In this document: piece after piece, positions 54,248-61,964 of the stretch | Layout of the letters: each line of letters begins with the position of its first letter | Position numbering within the stretch: position 1 is the stretch's first letter | Assembly (NCBI RefSeq): GCF_001456115.1 | Contig: NZ_CP013264.1 | Coordinates: 976,001 to 1,040,000 of the forward strand | Direction: 5' to 3' | DNA length: 64,000 bases | From: Sphingobium baderi | Lineage (GTDB): Bacteria; Pseudomonadota; Alphaproteobacteria; Sphingomonadales; Sphingomonadaceae | Made by a program: the position numbers and the translations under genes | Notes under the pieces: generated by a model | What the model was told of the DNA's origin: nothing | The model's input: the letters and a program-made list of their open reading frames with translations, nothing else | Database searches by the model: none

Positions 54248-54644
54248 AATCCCCCTGCATCAGCAAATAGTGTTTTATCGTTTCAAGAGCGTAGGCGGCC
54301 TCCTCCTCAGGGATTGGGGTATCATCATCAGGTGGACTGTAGCGTTCACCGAGGGTCAGGACCTGAGAGATGGCCTTAAGGTCACCGGCATTGGCCTTCC
54401 TGACCAATTGCCGCAGGCCAAGCTCGACGGGTGAGACTTTTCGGGTTTTACCGTTGATTTTCACCGGAATCTTGTCTTCGAGGACGTCCCGCACGATAGA
54501 CTTCATGTTCCGGGATCCGCGCGGCCGTCCTTTTCCGTGCTTGTTGCCCGATTTAAACTGACTGTGCCTGGGAGGTTTGCGGTAACCCACCTCATAAGAG
54601 GCCTCCTGGTTCTCCGCATCGGGCGGGAATTCGTCGTCAGTCAT
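54234..54644 (-). CDS. DUF5681 protein (small-terminase-like)
   Basis: A 136-residue protein with the DUF5681 signature YRKPPRHSQFKSGNKHGKGR followed by PRGSRNM, then a helical part GLRQLVRKANAGDLKAISQV. This family is found beside large terminase genes and is thought to bind DNA. Start at 54644 overlaps the end of the ParB/methylase gene by 8 bp and its stop overlaps the terminase start, so the three are one transcript. Function as the small terminase subunit is inferred from position. Confidence 0.83.
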   Translation of the reverse strand: MTDDEFPPDAENQEASYEVGYRKPPRHSQFKSGNKHGKGRPRGSRNMKSIVRDVLEDKIPVKINGKTRKVSPVELGLRQLVRKANAGDLKAISQVLTLGERYSPPDDDTPIPEEEAAYALETIKHYLLMQGDFGDE

Positions 54645-56103
54645 GGCCGGCCTCCACCTGCTGATCGGCGGCTGCCTGTTTCCGGACTTCACTCACCCGC
54701 GTGAATGTCTCACCGGTCTCCGCGAGAATCGCCTCCTGGCCTGTCAGTTGCTCCCAGCGACGGATAACGACATCCACGAAGCGCGGTTCGATCTCGATGC
54801 CGCAGCAGGCGCGGCCTGTCTTTTCCGCTGCGATCAGGGTCGTGCCGCTGCCGAGGAAGATATCAAGGACAGTGTCCCCGCGCTGGCTGACGTCGAGAAT
54901 GGCGTCGACGCACAATTCCACGGGTTTGGGCGTGGCATGGAACTCCAGCATCTGGTTGGCGGAGGAACCACGCCTGTTGGCGCCTGGCGCAATCCACACA
55001 TTGTTGCGGTTGCGTCCATGCCGGCCAAGCTCGACATTGTTGGTCCGGGGGACCTTGCCCTTGCAGAAGAGCGCGATCAGTTCGTGCGCCGAACGATAGA
55101 GGCCGCCCATGGCGCCGGCTTCCTTGTACCAGACGACCAGATTGACGAGGTTGAGCCCGGCCGCGAAACCAGCCGTGTAGACGCGGTGGATCGATCGCCA
55201 ATCCATGAAAGCGAAAATAATGCCGCCCTCGATGAGCGGTGCCGCAAGCAGCATCAGGACCCTATCAAGGAAGGCCTGCCATTCCGCATCGTTCATCTCG
55301 CCCGAAGCCATGGCGAAATCGGCATGCTTCTGCTTACCCAGGCCACTGACATTGCCGGGGATCGAGACGTTATAAGGCGGATCGGTGAGCACCAGGTGGA
55401 CGGTTCGTCCATCAAGTAACGTGGCGTGAACATCGGAATCCAGCGCGTTGCCGCAGATGATTCGATGATCGCCTAGTAACCACAGATCACCCGTGCGCGT
55501 AACCGAAGGTCCGGCGGCATCGGGAAGCTGATCGCCGGCTTCCTCGCTGCCTTCATCGTCCTCGTCGAGCAGGATGATATCCAGCTCCTGGACACTGAAA
55601 CCGGTCGAGGACAGGTCTACATTGAGGTCGATCAGATCCGCGATCTCGATGCGCAACTGGTCCAGATCCCATTCGCCCATTTCCGCCGTGCGATTGAGGG
55701 TGAGCCTCAGCTTGCGGATTTCCGCAGGCGAAAGATGGCTGATCTCGATGGCGGGGACGCGGTCCAGGCCTAAGCGCGTGGCCGCCTCGACACGGATGTG
55801 ACCATCGACAATCTCGGTTTCGCGAACGAGGATCGGTACCGTGAATCCGAGATCGGAGATGGATGCCGTCAGCCGTCCGACGTGCTCCACCGTCGATCGC
55901 CGCGAACGATGCGGAGAGGGGCGCAGCTCCGCGAGGGCAATGTACTGCAATCGCAATTCTGGCAGGAGGTCATTCCGGCGATTGCTGCCAACCCGTTCCG
56001 AAATCTCGCGCTCAGTTTCGAGCTTGTGCCGCCGCTGCGCCGTCTTCGCCAGCTTCTGGCTCTTGAAAGCCTGATCTCGCTCCAGTCGTCTCTTCGTTCC
56101 CAT
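54637..56103 (-). CDS. ParB-like domain fused to DNA methyltransferase (phage type)
   Basis: A 488-residue protein. Residues about 53-145 are a ParB/Srx-like nuclease-fold domain (YIALAELRPSPHRSRRSTVE, DLGFTVPILV, IVDGHIRVEAATRLGLDRVP). Then comes a methylase with catalytic DPPY (241-244) preceding FLGSGTTLIAAEKTGR (416-431), the permuted beta-class order of N4-cytosine/N6-adenine methylases. This fusion is frequent in alphaproteobacterial prophages beside terminase. The start at 56103 is used because the frame upstream encodes a terminator hairpin. It probably protects phage DNA from host restriction. Confidence 0.9.
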   Translation of the reverse strand: MGTKRRLERDQAFKSQKLAKTAQRRHKLETEREISERVGSNRRNDLLPELRLQYIALAELRPSPHRSRRSTVEHVGRLTASISDLGFTVPILVRETEIVDGHIRVEAATRLGLDRVPAIEISHLSPAEIRKLRLTLNRTAEMGEWDLDQLRIEIADLIDLNVDLSSTGFSVQELDIILLDEDDEGSEEAGDQLPDAAGPSVTRTGDLWLLGDHRIICGNALDSDVHATLLDGRTVHLVLTDPPYNVSIPGNVSGLGKQKHADFAMASGEMNDAEWQAFLDRVLMLLAAPLIEGGIIFAFMDWRSIHRVYTAGFAAGLNLVNLVVWYKEAGAMGGLYRSAHELIALFCKGKVPRTNNVELGRHGRNRNNVWIAPGANRRGSSANQMLEFHATPKPVELCVDAILDVSQRGDTVLDIFLGSGTTLIAAEKTGRACCGIEIEPRFVDVVIRRWEQLTGQEAILAETGETFTRVSEVRKQAAADQQVEAGHD

Positions 56104-56117
56104 ATCGACCCATCCAA

Positions 56118-56150
56118 ACAAAAAACCGCCAACGCTTTCGCGAGGCGGCT
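56118..56150 (-). terminator. Intrinsic terminator just upstream of ParB-methylase gene
   Basis: On the minus strand AGCCGCC-t-CGC-gaaa-GCG-tt-GGCGGTTTTTTG gives a stable stem followed by six T. It lies only about 15 bp before the ParB-methylase start, so it would end transcription coming from an upstream gene. That upstream gene is no longer present. Confidence 0.72.
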
Positions 56151-56907
56151 TCGCTTGAAGGAACGAAAGCTCGACCACGCCAAAGCGCAATCCAAGCCGA
56201 CCGTTCCCTCCATGGATGAGTCGTGTGCCTGTCTCCAGACACGTGGGTCTTATATGCTTTCTGGTGCTCCCATTGCAATTCTAATCCGATTTACGCTCTC
56301 GCCGGACGAGCACACGACAAGGGAGCGGGCCGGTCGGGGGAGTGACCGGCCCGCTCGAGATACCGCCTATGTGCGGTCAGCCCGAGGCGGGAGGGGGCAA
56401 ATTCCTGCGGGCTGCCTTATCGGTTTACTGGACCGACACGCCGGGTGCGATACTACGCAAGTCTCAGGCGCTCCATTCCAATGCATAGGTAGCAAGGTGT
56501 CAGCCATGCTCCGAAATGTAGGGTAGAATCCGCCGCCCCCACGCGCACCGCGTTGAATTTTCTCTAGGAACTCCATCTCGCAAGGCGAGCCGCGCGTTCC
56601 GGTCGGGCACGGACGATGCGAACTGTGGCTATTTCCTCATCGGCCAAATCCCTGGGGCGAGCCTTTGCGCGACCCTCGAAATCCGGCCATCGCTCGCTCC
56701 GGCCCACATCTGAACCCACCACCAGAACGCAAGCGGGAGAGAGCAACTTCAAACCCCATATTCCGACCAGGCCCTCATGAACGCCCGCGTCTACGCGCCT
56801 ATACGATCGTATGTCTCGGACAATGCTTCCACCCAATCGTCCCTTCGAATGCCGTTCCGTAGCCTGACTGTCGCCGTGGCATTGCGGCATCTCGAAAGGA
56901 ACGAAGC
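56151..56907. other. Non-coding stretch at the probable right edge of the island
   Basis: About 750 bp without a gene I can support. It contains a perfect 13-bp hairpin GAGCGGGCCGGTC/GACCGGCCCGCTC with an 8-base loop (56323-56356) and a small ACCGC/GCGGT hairpin (56364-56379), neither followed by a T-run. Short open frames exist on both strands (for example minus 56564-56890) but show no known motif. The promoter of the metallo-hydrolase gene should lie at its right end. Confidence 0.55.
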
Positions 56908-57822
56908 ATGAAACTCGAAACCATTGCCAAACCCGGCCGGACCGACGCCGACGACCTTGTCCCTTCGCGATACGCGCTCAGCGTTGGCGGTTTGGATGTT
57001 CTCATCGTCAGCGACGGTGTGCTGCCGCTGCCGACTGAAACCATGTCGACCAACGTGACGCCCGATGCGCGCGCGGCATGGTTCAATGACATGTTCCTGG
57101 GTCCCGATATGTTCGACTGGGCCCTGAACGTTCTCGTCGTGCGCAGTGGCGAGCAGGTCATCCTGGTGGATGCGGGCCTCGGCGGGCAATTCCCTGGCTT
57201 TCCTCGCGCTGGCCAGTTTCCCAAGCGCCTCGAAGCTGCTGGCATTCCACTGGAAGCGGTTACGGACGTCGTCATCACCCACATGCACATGGATCATGTC
57301 GGCGGGCTGCTGGTTGATGAGGTTCGCAGCAGGCTGCGGCCCGATGTCCGGATCCATGTGACCTCGACGGAAGTCGAATTCTGGAAGGATCCCGATTTCT
57401 CGCTGACTTCGATGCCGTCGCCCGTGCCGGACGTGCTCCGTTCGACCGCTGCCGAATTCGTCCAAGCCTATGGCGACAAAATCAGCACGTTCGAGAACGA
57501 GCTTGAGGTGGCGCCAGGGGTTACGGCGAAGCTGACCGGCGGACATACTCCGGGCCACTGCGTGGTTAGGGTTGAATCCAACGGCGAGCGCCTGACGTTC
57601 GCGGGTGATGCCCTGTTCCCCGTGGGATTCGACCATCCGGACTGGCATAACGGTTTCGAGCATGACCCCGAAGAGGCTGTGCGCGTTCGGGTCGACCTCC
57701 TTCGTGAGGCCGCGCAGAGCGGTGAACTGCTGGTGGCGACACACCTTGCCTTCCCGTCTCTCGGACGGGTGGCGCTCGACGGCGATGCCTTTCGTTGGGT
57801 GGCGTCGATCTGGGATTATTGA
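56908..57822 (+). CDS. Metallo-beta-lactamase-fold hydrolase
   Basis: A 304-residue MBL-fold enzyme with a full dinuclear metal site: VITHMHMDHVGGLL (HxHxDH), GGHTPGHCVV, FAGDALF and a final ATHLAFPSLG histidine. The N-terminal part (VGGLDVLIVSDGVLPLPTET) is typical of the broad MBL group that includes quorum-quenching lactonases and glyoxalase-like enzymes. No tyrosine or loop was identified that would settle the substrate. No signal peptide is obvious, so it is probably cytoplasmic. It lies convergent to the LysR gene and may belong to the same accessory cluster. Confidence 0.9.
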   Translation: MKLETIAKPGRTDADDLVPSRYALSVGGLDVLIVSDGVLPLPTETMSTNVTPDARAAWFNDMFLGPDMFDWALNVLVVRSGEQVILVDAGLGGQFPGFPRAGQFPKRLEAAGIPLEAVTDVVITHMHMDHVGGLLVDEVRSRLRPDVRIHVTSTEVEFWKDPDFSLTSMPSPVPDVLRSTAAEFVQAYGDKISTFENELEVAPGVTAKLTGGHTPGHCVVRVESNGERLTFAGDALFPVGFDHPDWHNGFEHDPEEAVRVRVDLLREAAQSGELLVATHLAFPSLGRVALDGDAFRWVASIWDY

Positions 57823-57988
57823 TCGCCGGGCAGCTCAACCAGGTCGGGGCGCGCATTCATCTGTCGGGAGCGCGCGCCCCCACCACCTGAAGCTGACGGA
57901 AGCAGCGACGAACTGACCCAACAGCATGCTGGAGTGCATGCCGGGCGCCTCACTGCGCGAGCATTCGGATCAGAAACTCGCGTTCCTC

Positions 57989-58882
57989 TCAAATCGAGTG
58001 CGGCGCCAGCACTTCGGCCAGATAGTCGGTGAACAACTGCACGCGCAACGGAGCCAGGCGCCCGAATGCGTGCAGTGCCTGCACCGGGATCGACGCGAGA
58101 GGGTCGTGCGGTAGCAGTTCAACGAGGTGTCCGGCGGCGAGATCGTCTGCCACCGCGAGCCGAAGCAACTGCGCGATACCGATCCCGGCACGCGCAGCGG
58201 TGCGCATCACCAGTCCAGAGTCGGTGTCGAGCGCCCCATCGATTGCGAGTTCGAAGCCATCGGCGAAGCGGATCGGATACGCGCGCGAGCCAAGGCGATA
58301 GCGAACATGGGACGCCTGCAGGAGATCATCGCGTGTTGAAGGATAACCGGTACGATCGAGCCAATCGGGTGCCGCGACGAGGACGAGGGGTAAAGTCGCG
58401 ATGCGCCGAACCATCCAGTCGACCGCTTCCACCGCACCCACGCGCAGTGCGGCGTCGAATCCTTCGCGAACGAGATCGACATGACGGTCGGTGATGCTGA
58501 TCTCGAGCTTGATGTCGGGGTGACGTCGGACGAAGCCGCCGGTCAGGTGCTCGACGAGCGTAGGACCAAGAACGCCGGGCAGGCTGACCCGCAGCAATCC
58601 ACCGGCCCGCTCGGCGCTGCTCAGGACGTCGCCGGCCTCGTCAAGGGAGCGCAGCAGGGGCGCCACGCGCTCATAATAGGCAGTTCCGTCGACCGTCAGT
58701 GCGAGCGAACGTGTCGAGCGCAGGAAGAGCTTGACGCCCAGACGCTGTTCAAGCCGCTCCACGCTCTTGGAGACGGCGGATGGTGTCGTGCCGGCAAGCC
58801 TCGCAGCCGCGCTGAACGAACCTGCCTCTGCGGCCCGGACAAAGGCGTGCAATCCGCTGATCGGTTCGAGTCCTGCACCCAT
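57989..58882 (-). CDS. LysR-family regulator, divergent to SDR gene
   Basis: A 297-residue regulator. Winged helix-turn-helix ISGLHAFVRAAEAGSFSAAA, then GTTPSAVSKSVERLEQRLGV and the FLRSTRSLALT wing. The effector domain includes LRVSLPGVLGPTLVEHLTGG and AALRVGAVEAVDWMVRRIA, a form common in regulators beside SDR/quinone-reductase genes. The start at 58882 is preferred over 58915 because a GATA-N5-TATC dyad sits directly upstream of it. It diverges from the SDR-NTF2 pair and probably regulates it. Confidence 0.92.
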   Translation of the reverse strand: MGAGLEPISGLHAFVRAAEAGSFSAAARLAGTTPSAVSKSVERLEQRLGVKLFLRSTRSLALTVDGTAYYERVAPLLRSLDEAGDVLSSAERAGGLLRVSLPGVLGPTLVEHLTGGFVRRHPDIKLEISITDRHVDLVREGFDAALRVGAVEAVDWMVRRIATLPLVLVAAPDWLDRTGYPSTRDDLLQASHVRYRLGSRAYPIRFADGFELAIDGALDTDSGLVMRTAARAGIGIAQLLRLAVADDLAAGHLVELLPHDPLASIPVQALHAFGRLAPLRVQLFTDYLAEVLAPHSI

Positions 58883-58884
58883 TC

Positions 58885-58897
58885 GATAGTTTTTATC
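58885..58897. promoter_or_regulatory. Candidate LysR binding site between regulator and SDR gene
   Basis: GATAGTTTTTATC is a perfect GATA-N5-TATC dyad and contains a T-N11-A arrangement, adjacent to the LysR start. A second dyad TTCC-N5-GGAA (58929-58941) lies nearer the SDR gene. Both fit a regulator that controls itself and the divergent gene. Confidence 0.42.
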
Positions 58898-58977
58898 AAA
58901 AATCCTTTGCTTCAAGCCACTCTAATATTCCGTTCTGGAAAAACGAAATACCCCGCTGACTTCACCGGAGGTAAAAT

Positions 58978-59727
58978 ATGACAAATCTGAACGGAAAGGT
59001 TGCCGTAATCACGGGTGGCAACAGTGGCATCGGGTTCGCGAGTGCGAGGCTCTTTGCAGAGCAAGGCGCCCATGTGGTGATTACCGGGCGACGCCAGCAA
59101 GCCCTTGACGACGCGGTGCGCGCCATCGGCCCATCCGCGATCGCCATCCGGGGTGACGTCGCCGATCCCGATCACCATCGCAAGGTCGCGGACTTCGTTC
59201 GCAATCGCTTCGCCGGTGCCGACATTTATATGGCGAACGCCGGCGTCAACACGATCACGGCGTCGCCTGCGGTATCCCCCGCCGAATATGATGCCCAGTT
59301 CGGGGTCAATACGCGCGGCACTTTCTTCGGCGTTCAAGCGGTCGCCCCCGAACTGCGCGACGGAGGCTCGATCATTCTCCTGGGGTCGCTCGCGAGCGAC
59401 AAGGTGCTTGAAGGCCATGCGGTCTATGCGGGAACCAAGGCGGCGATCGGTGCCTTCGCGCGCAGTTGGGCACTCGAATTCAAGGACCGCGGCATCCGCG
59501 TCAACATTCTGAGCCCTGGACCGACGGAAACGGAAATCCTCGCAAAGCTTGGCGTCCCCGCTGGGGAACGCGAGACTTTCACAACGATGATGGCGGGCGC
59601 GATCCCGCTCGGCCGGCTTGGCCGGCCCGAAGAACTGGCGCGTGCCGCGCTGTTCCTCGCCTCGGACGCCAGCAGCTTCGTCACCGGCATCAATCTTCGC
59701 GTCGATGGCGGCATGGCGCTGCTTTGA
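58978..59727 (+). CDS. SDR-family oxidoreductase
   Basis: A 249-residue classical SDR. Cofactor motif VITGGNSGIGFASARLFAEQ with a following TGRR that favours NADP(H), NAG in MANAGVNTI, catalytic Ser in ILLGSLAS and YAGTKAAIGAFARS for Tyr and Lys, and the SPGPTETEIL loop after strand 6. CCGGAGG before the ATG is a strong ribosome-binding site. The NTF2-like gene follows at 31 bp on the same strand. Substrate unknown; the divergent LysR gene suggests induction by a small molecule. Confidence 0.94.
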   Translation: MTNLNGKVAVITGGNSGIGFASARLFAEQGAHVVITGRRQQALDDAVRAIGPSAIAIRGDVADPDHHRKVADFVRNRFAGADIYMANAGVNTITASPAVSPAEYDAQFGVNTRGTFFGVQAVAPELRDGGSIILLGSLASDKVLEGHAVYAGTKAAIGAFARSWALEFKDRGIRVNILSPGPTETEILAKLGVPAGERETFTTMMAGAIPLGRLGRPEELARAALFLASDASSFVTGINLRVDGGMALL

Positions 59728-59758
59728 CCCTGCTTATCCACCTGGAAAGGAAATCATA

Positions 59759-60184
59759 ATGACCAAACCCGAAATCGATCCCGCGATCCACGACCTGATC
59801 CGCAACGTCGTGCACGTCGGCAGCGCCTATGACATCGAGGGCATGGAGACGCTCTATACGCCGGATCAGATTTTTCTGGTGCTTGGAAGCGACGGCGGGG
59901 TGACGCGGATCCGTCGCGACGATTCCATTGCCGAGTTCCGTTCTCGCCGGGACGCGGGTGAGGCACCGCTTTCGACCGAGCATCGCGTCCTCCATGTCGA
60001 ACAGCAGGGTGATCATGCTACCGCGATCCTCTATCGTCGCATGAGTCCCGATGCTCCTCCGGCAATGTACGAACTTCGTTTGCGCCGGGATTTCGGCACC
60101 TGGATGGTGGCGGGGGAAACGGTAACGCCCTGGCCCGGTGGGATTGATGGGAACTTCCTTCCACCGCGGCGGAAGGTGGCCTGA
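59759..60184 (+). CDS. NTF2/SnoaL-like small protein
   Basis: A 141-residue protein with the cone-shaped NTF2-like pattern. N-terminal helix AIHDLIRNVVHVGSAYDIEG, then METLYTPDQIFLVLGSDGG, a sheet with RVLHVEQQGDHATAILYRRM and YELRLRRDFGTWMVAGETVT. Members include isomerases, dehydratases and ligand-binding proteins. The GKEIIMTKPEI start is preceded by AAAGGAAA. It is cotranscribed with the SDR gene and may act on the same compound. Confidence 0.82.
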   Translation: MTKPEIDPAIHDLIRNVVHVGSAYDIEGMETLYTPDQIFLVLGSDGGVTRIRRDDSIAEFRSRRDAGEAPLSTEHRVLHVEQQGDHATAILYRRMSPDAPPAMYELRLRRDFGTWMVAGETVTPWPGGIDGNFLPPRRKVA

Positions 60185-60302
60185 GGTTCATTCGATGGCC
60201 GCATTTTCGGACAGGCTCATGGAAGAGAAGCGTCGGCCGGCACTGGCGAGACAAGGGAGGAATTCCTTGCCTCGCCAAACGCAGATAAATATAGTCTCTG
60301 TT

Positions 60303-60845
60303 ATGGCGCACCTTACCGTAAGCGTGGAGTATGGGCTGCATTGCCTGCTGGGACTGCTCGATGCCGGCGAGCAGCCGCGCAGTGCGCGTGACCTCGCCGC
60401 GTTTCAGGGCGTTTCGCCCTCCTTCGTCGCAAAGATCTTTCCCAAGCTCGAAAAGGCGGGGATCGTCGAGGCGGCCGAAGGCGTGCGTGGCGGCTACCGA
60501 CTCGCGCGCGCGCCGGAGACGATTTCCGTGCTCGAACTGGTTGACGCTATCGAGGGGCGAAAGCCGCTGTTCGAGTGCCAGGAAATCCGCAGTCGCTGTG
60601 CCCTGTTCGACCAAGAAGCGCCCATCTGGGCAACACGCGGCGTCTGTTCGATACACGCGGTCATGCTCAAGGCCGAGAATGCAATGCGCGAGGCTCTCGC
60701 GAGTGAGAGTCTTGCCGATATTGCCGGGCGGATTGAACGAAAGGCGCCACCCACGTTCGGCATGGACACCAGGTCATGGTTCGACCGGCGGATCGTTCAG
60801 CGGCGATCGGGAAGTCTGGCGCGAGCGAAGGACAGGACGACATGA
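60303..60845 (+). CDS. Rrf2-family regulator with cysteine triad
   Basis: A 180-residue protein. Rrf2 winged helix: MAHLTVSVEYGLHCLLGLLD, RDLAAFQGVSPSFVAKIFPK, then GIVEAAEGVRGGYRLARAPE. Downstream CQEIRSRC...GVC gives three cysteines in the region where IscR/NsrR proteins bind an Fe-S cluster, though the spacing (C-x6-C and then 16 residues) is longer than in IscR. The start at 60303 is where Rrf2 homology begins; the frame is open upstream but unrelated. Its stop overlaps the FixJ-like start (ATGA), so it is translationally linked to the signalling genes. Confidence 0.88.
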   Translation: MAHLTVSVEYGLHCLLGLLDAGEQPRSARDLAAFQGVSPSFVAKIFPKLEKAGIVEAAEGVRGGYRLARAPETISVLELVDAIEGRKPLFECQEIRSRCALFDQEAPIWATRGVCSIHAVMLKAENAMREALASESLADIAGRIERKAPPTFGMDTRSWFDRRIVQRRSGSLARAKDRTT

Positions 60846-61492
60846 TCAGTACTATAGCTGAAGATGAGCTACCGCTCGTCTTCATCGTCGACGATGACGA
60901 AGAGGTTCGCACGGCTATCCGTGAGTTGATGCTCTCAGTCGGCATCGAGGCCTTGTGCTGTGCCTCCACGCGCGACCTGATGGATTCTCCGCTTCTCGAG
61001 CGGCCGGGATGTATTGTCCTTGACGTCCGCATGCCGGGAGCAAGCGGTCTCGACCTCCAGCAACATTTTGCCTCAGCGGGTATCGTCAAGCCGATCATAT
61101 TCCTGACCGGCCATGGCGATATTCCGATGTCGGTCCAGGCGATGAAGGCAGGCGCCGTGGACTTTCTCACCAAGCCGGTCCGCGACCAGACGTTGCTGGA
61201 TGCCGTGACGGCCGGAATCGAGCGGGACATCGCAGGGCGGGCGAATGCGCGTGCCGTGCAAAGGCATGTCGAGCATTTCGAGACGCTGACACCGCGCGAA
61301 TGCCAGGTCATGCGCGAAGTCGCCCTGGGGCGGCTGAACAAGCAGATCGCCTTCGATCTCGGTATCACCGAGATCACCGTGAAACTGCATCGCAGCAATG
61401 TGATGCGCAAGATGCAAGCCGCTTCGGTCGGCGAGCTGATACGCGCCTGGGAAAAGCTGCCAACCGATATACGCGAAGCCGCCCCAGCCTAG
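60842..61492 (+). CDS. FixJ-family two-component response regulator
   Basis: A 216-residue regulator with receiver domain (VFIVDDDEEVRTAIRELM, phosphoacceptor Asp in CIVLDVRMPGASG, LTGHGDIPMSVQAMKAGAVD, FLTKPV) and a LuxR-type helix-turn-helix (LTPRECQVMREVALGRLNKQ, IAFDLGITEITVKLHRSNVM, RKMQA). This is the FixJ/TodT/StyR layout. The start at 60842 overlaps the Rrf2 stop. It is followed by a single-domain receiver and a PAS histidine kinase on the same strand, its probable partners. Confidence 0.94.
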   Translation: MISTIAEDELPLVFIVDDDEEVRTAIRELMLSVGIEALCCASTRDLMDSPLLERPGCIVLDVRMPGASGLDLQQHFASAGIVKPIIFLTGHGDIPMSVQAMKAGAVDFLTKPVRDQTLLDAVTAGIERDIAGRANARAVQRHVEHFETLTPRECQVMREVALGRLNKQIAFDLGITEITVKLHRSNVMRKMQAASVGELIRAWEKLPTDIREAAPA

Positions 61493-61577
61493 TCTTTGGT
61501 ATGGTAACAATGCTTTGCAAGCTGCGCGACATAGATGGCTTCTGCTTCGGAGCCTGCGTTAAAGAGGATGTCGCCCT

Positions 61578-61964
61578 TTGCCTGAACTGCCGACCGTCGC
61601 CATCGTGGACGATGACGAGGCTGTACGTGAAGCTCTTGGAGACCTGCTGATGGTCTCGGGGCTCGCCTGCCACACATTCGCGGGTGCAGCTTCCTTCCTC
61701 GCCGCGCGGACCGAGTGCCGTTTTGACTGCCTCGTCACTGATATCCGCATGCCGGGAATGACTGGGATGGAGCTGATCGAGCACCTTCATGAAGAGGGCG
61801 CCGATCTACCGATGATCGTTCTCTCATCCGTACTGGACCAGCAGGCTCGCGCCTACGCGCTCTCGCTCGGCGTCAGGGCATGGTTTACCAAACCTGTCTC
61901 TGATGACCGGCTATTGGGTGCCATTGCGGCGGCCGTCGACGGTGGCCGAGGCGGCGGGCGATGA
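61578..61964 (+). CDS. Single-domain response regulator (receiver only)
   Basis: A 128-residue stand-alone receiver: VAIVDDDEAVREALGDLLMV, phosphoacceptor in CLVTDIRMPGMTGMELI, LSSVLDQQARAYALSLGVRA and WFTKPV. No output domain follows. The start must be TTG at 61578, because an in-frame TAA lies just upstream and no ATG is available; AGAGG precedes it. Its stop overlaps the kinase ATG (ATGA). Likely acts as a phosphate sink or connector between kinase and FixJ-like regulator. Confidence 0.9.
   Translation: MPELPTVAIVDDDEAVREALGDLLMVSGLACHTFAGAASFLAARTECRFDCLVTDIRMPGMTGMELIEHLHEEGADLPMIVLSSVLDQQARAYALSLGVRAWFTKPVSDDRLLGAIAAAVDGGRGGGR

Noticed and set aside
55798..56526. 242-codon plus-strand open frame
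   Set aside because: Its first third is antisense to the ParB-methylase and the rest crosses the terminator hairpin; no homology seen.
56564..56890. 108-codon minus-strand open frame in the gene-free stretch
   Set aside because: No ribosome-binding site or known motif; kept only as part of the description of the stretch.
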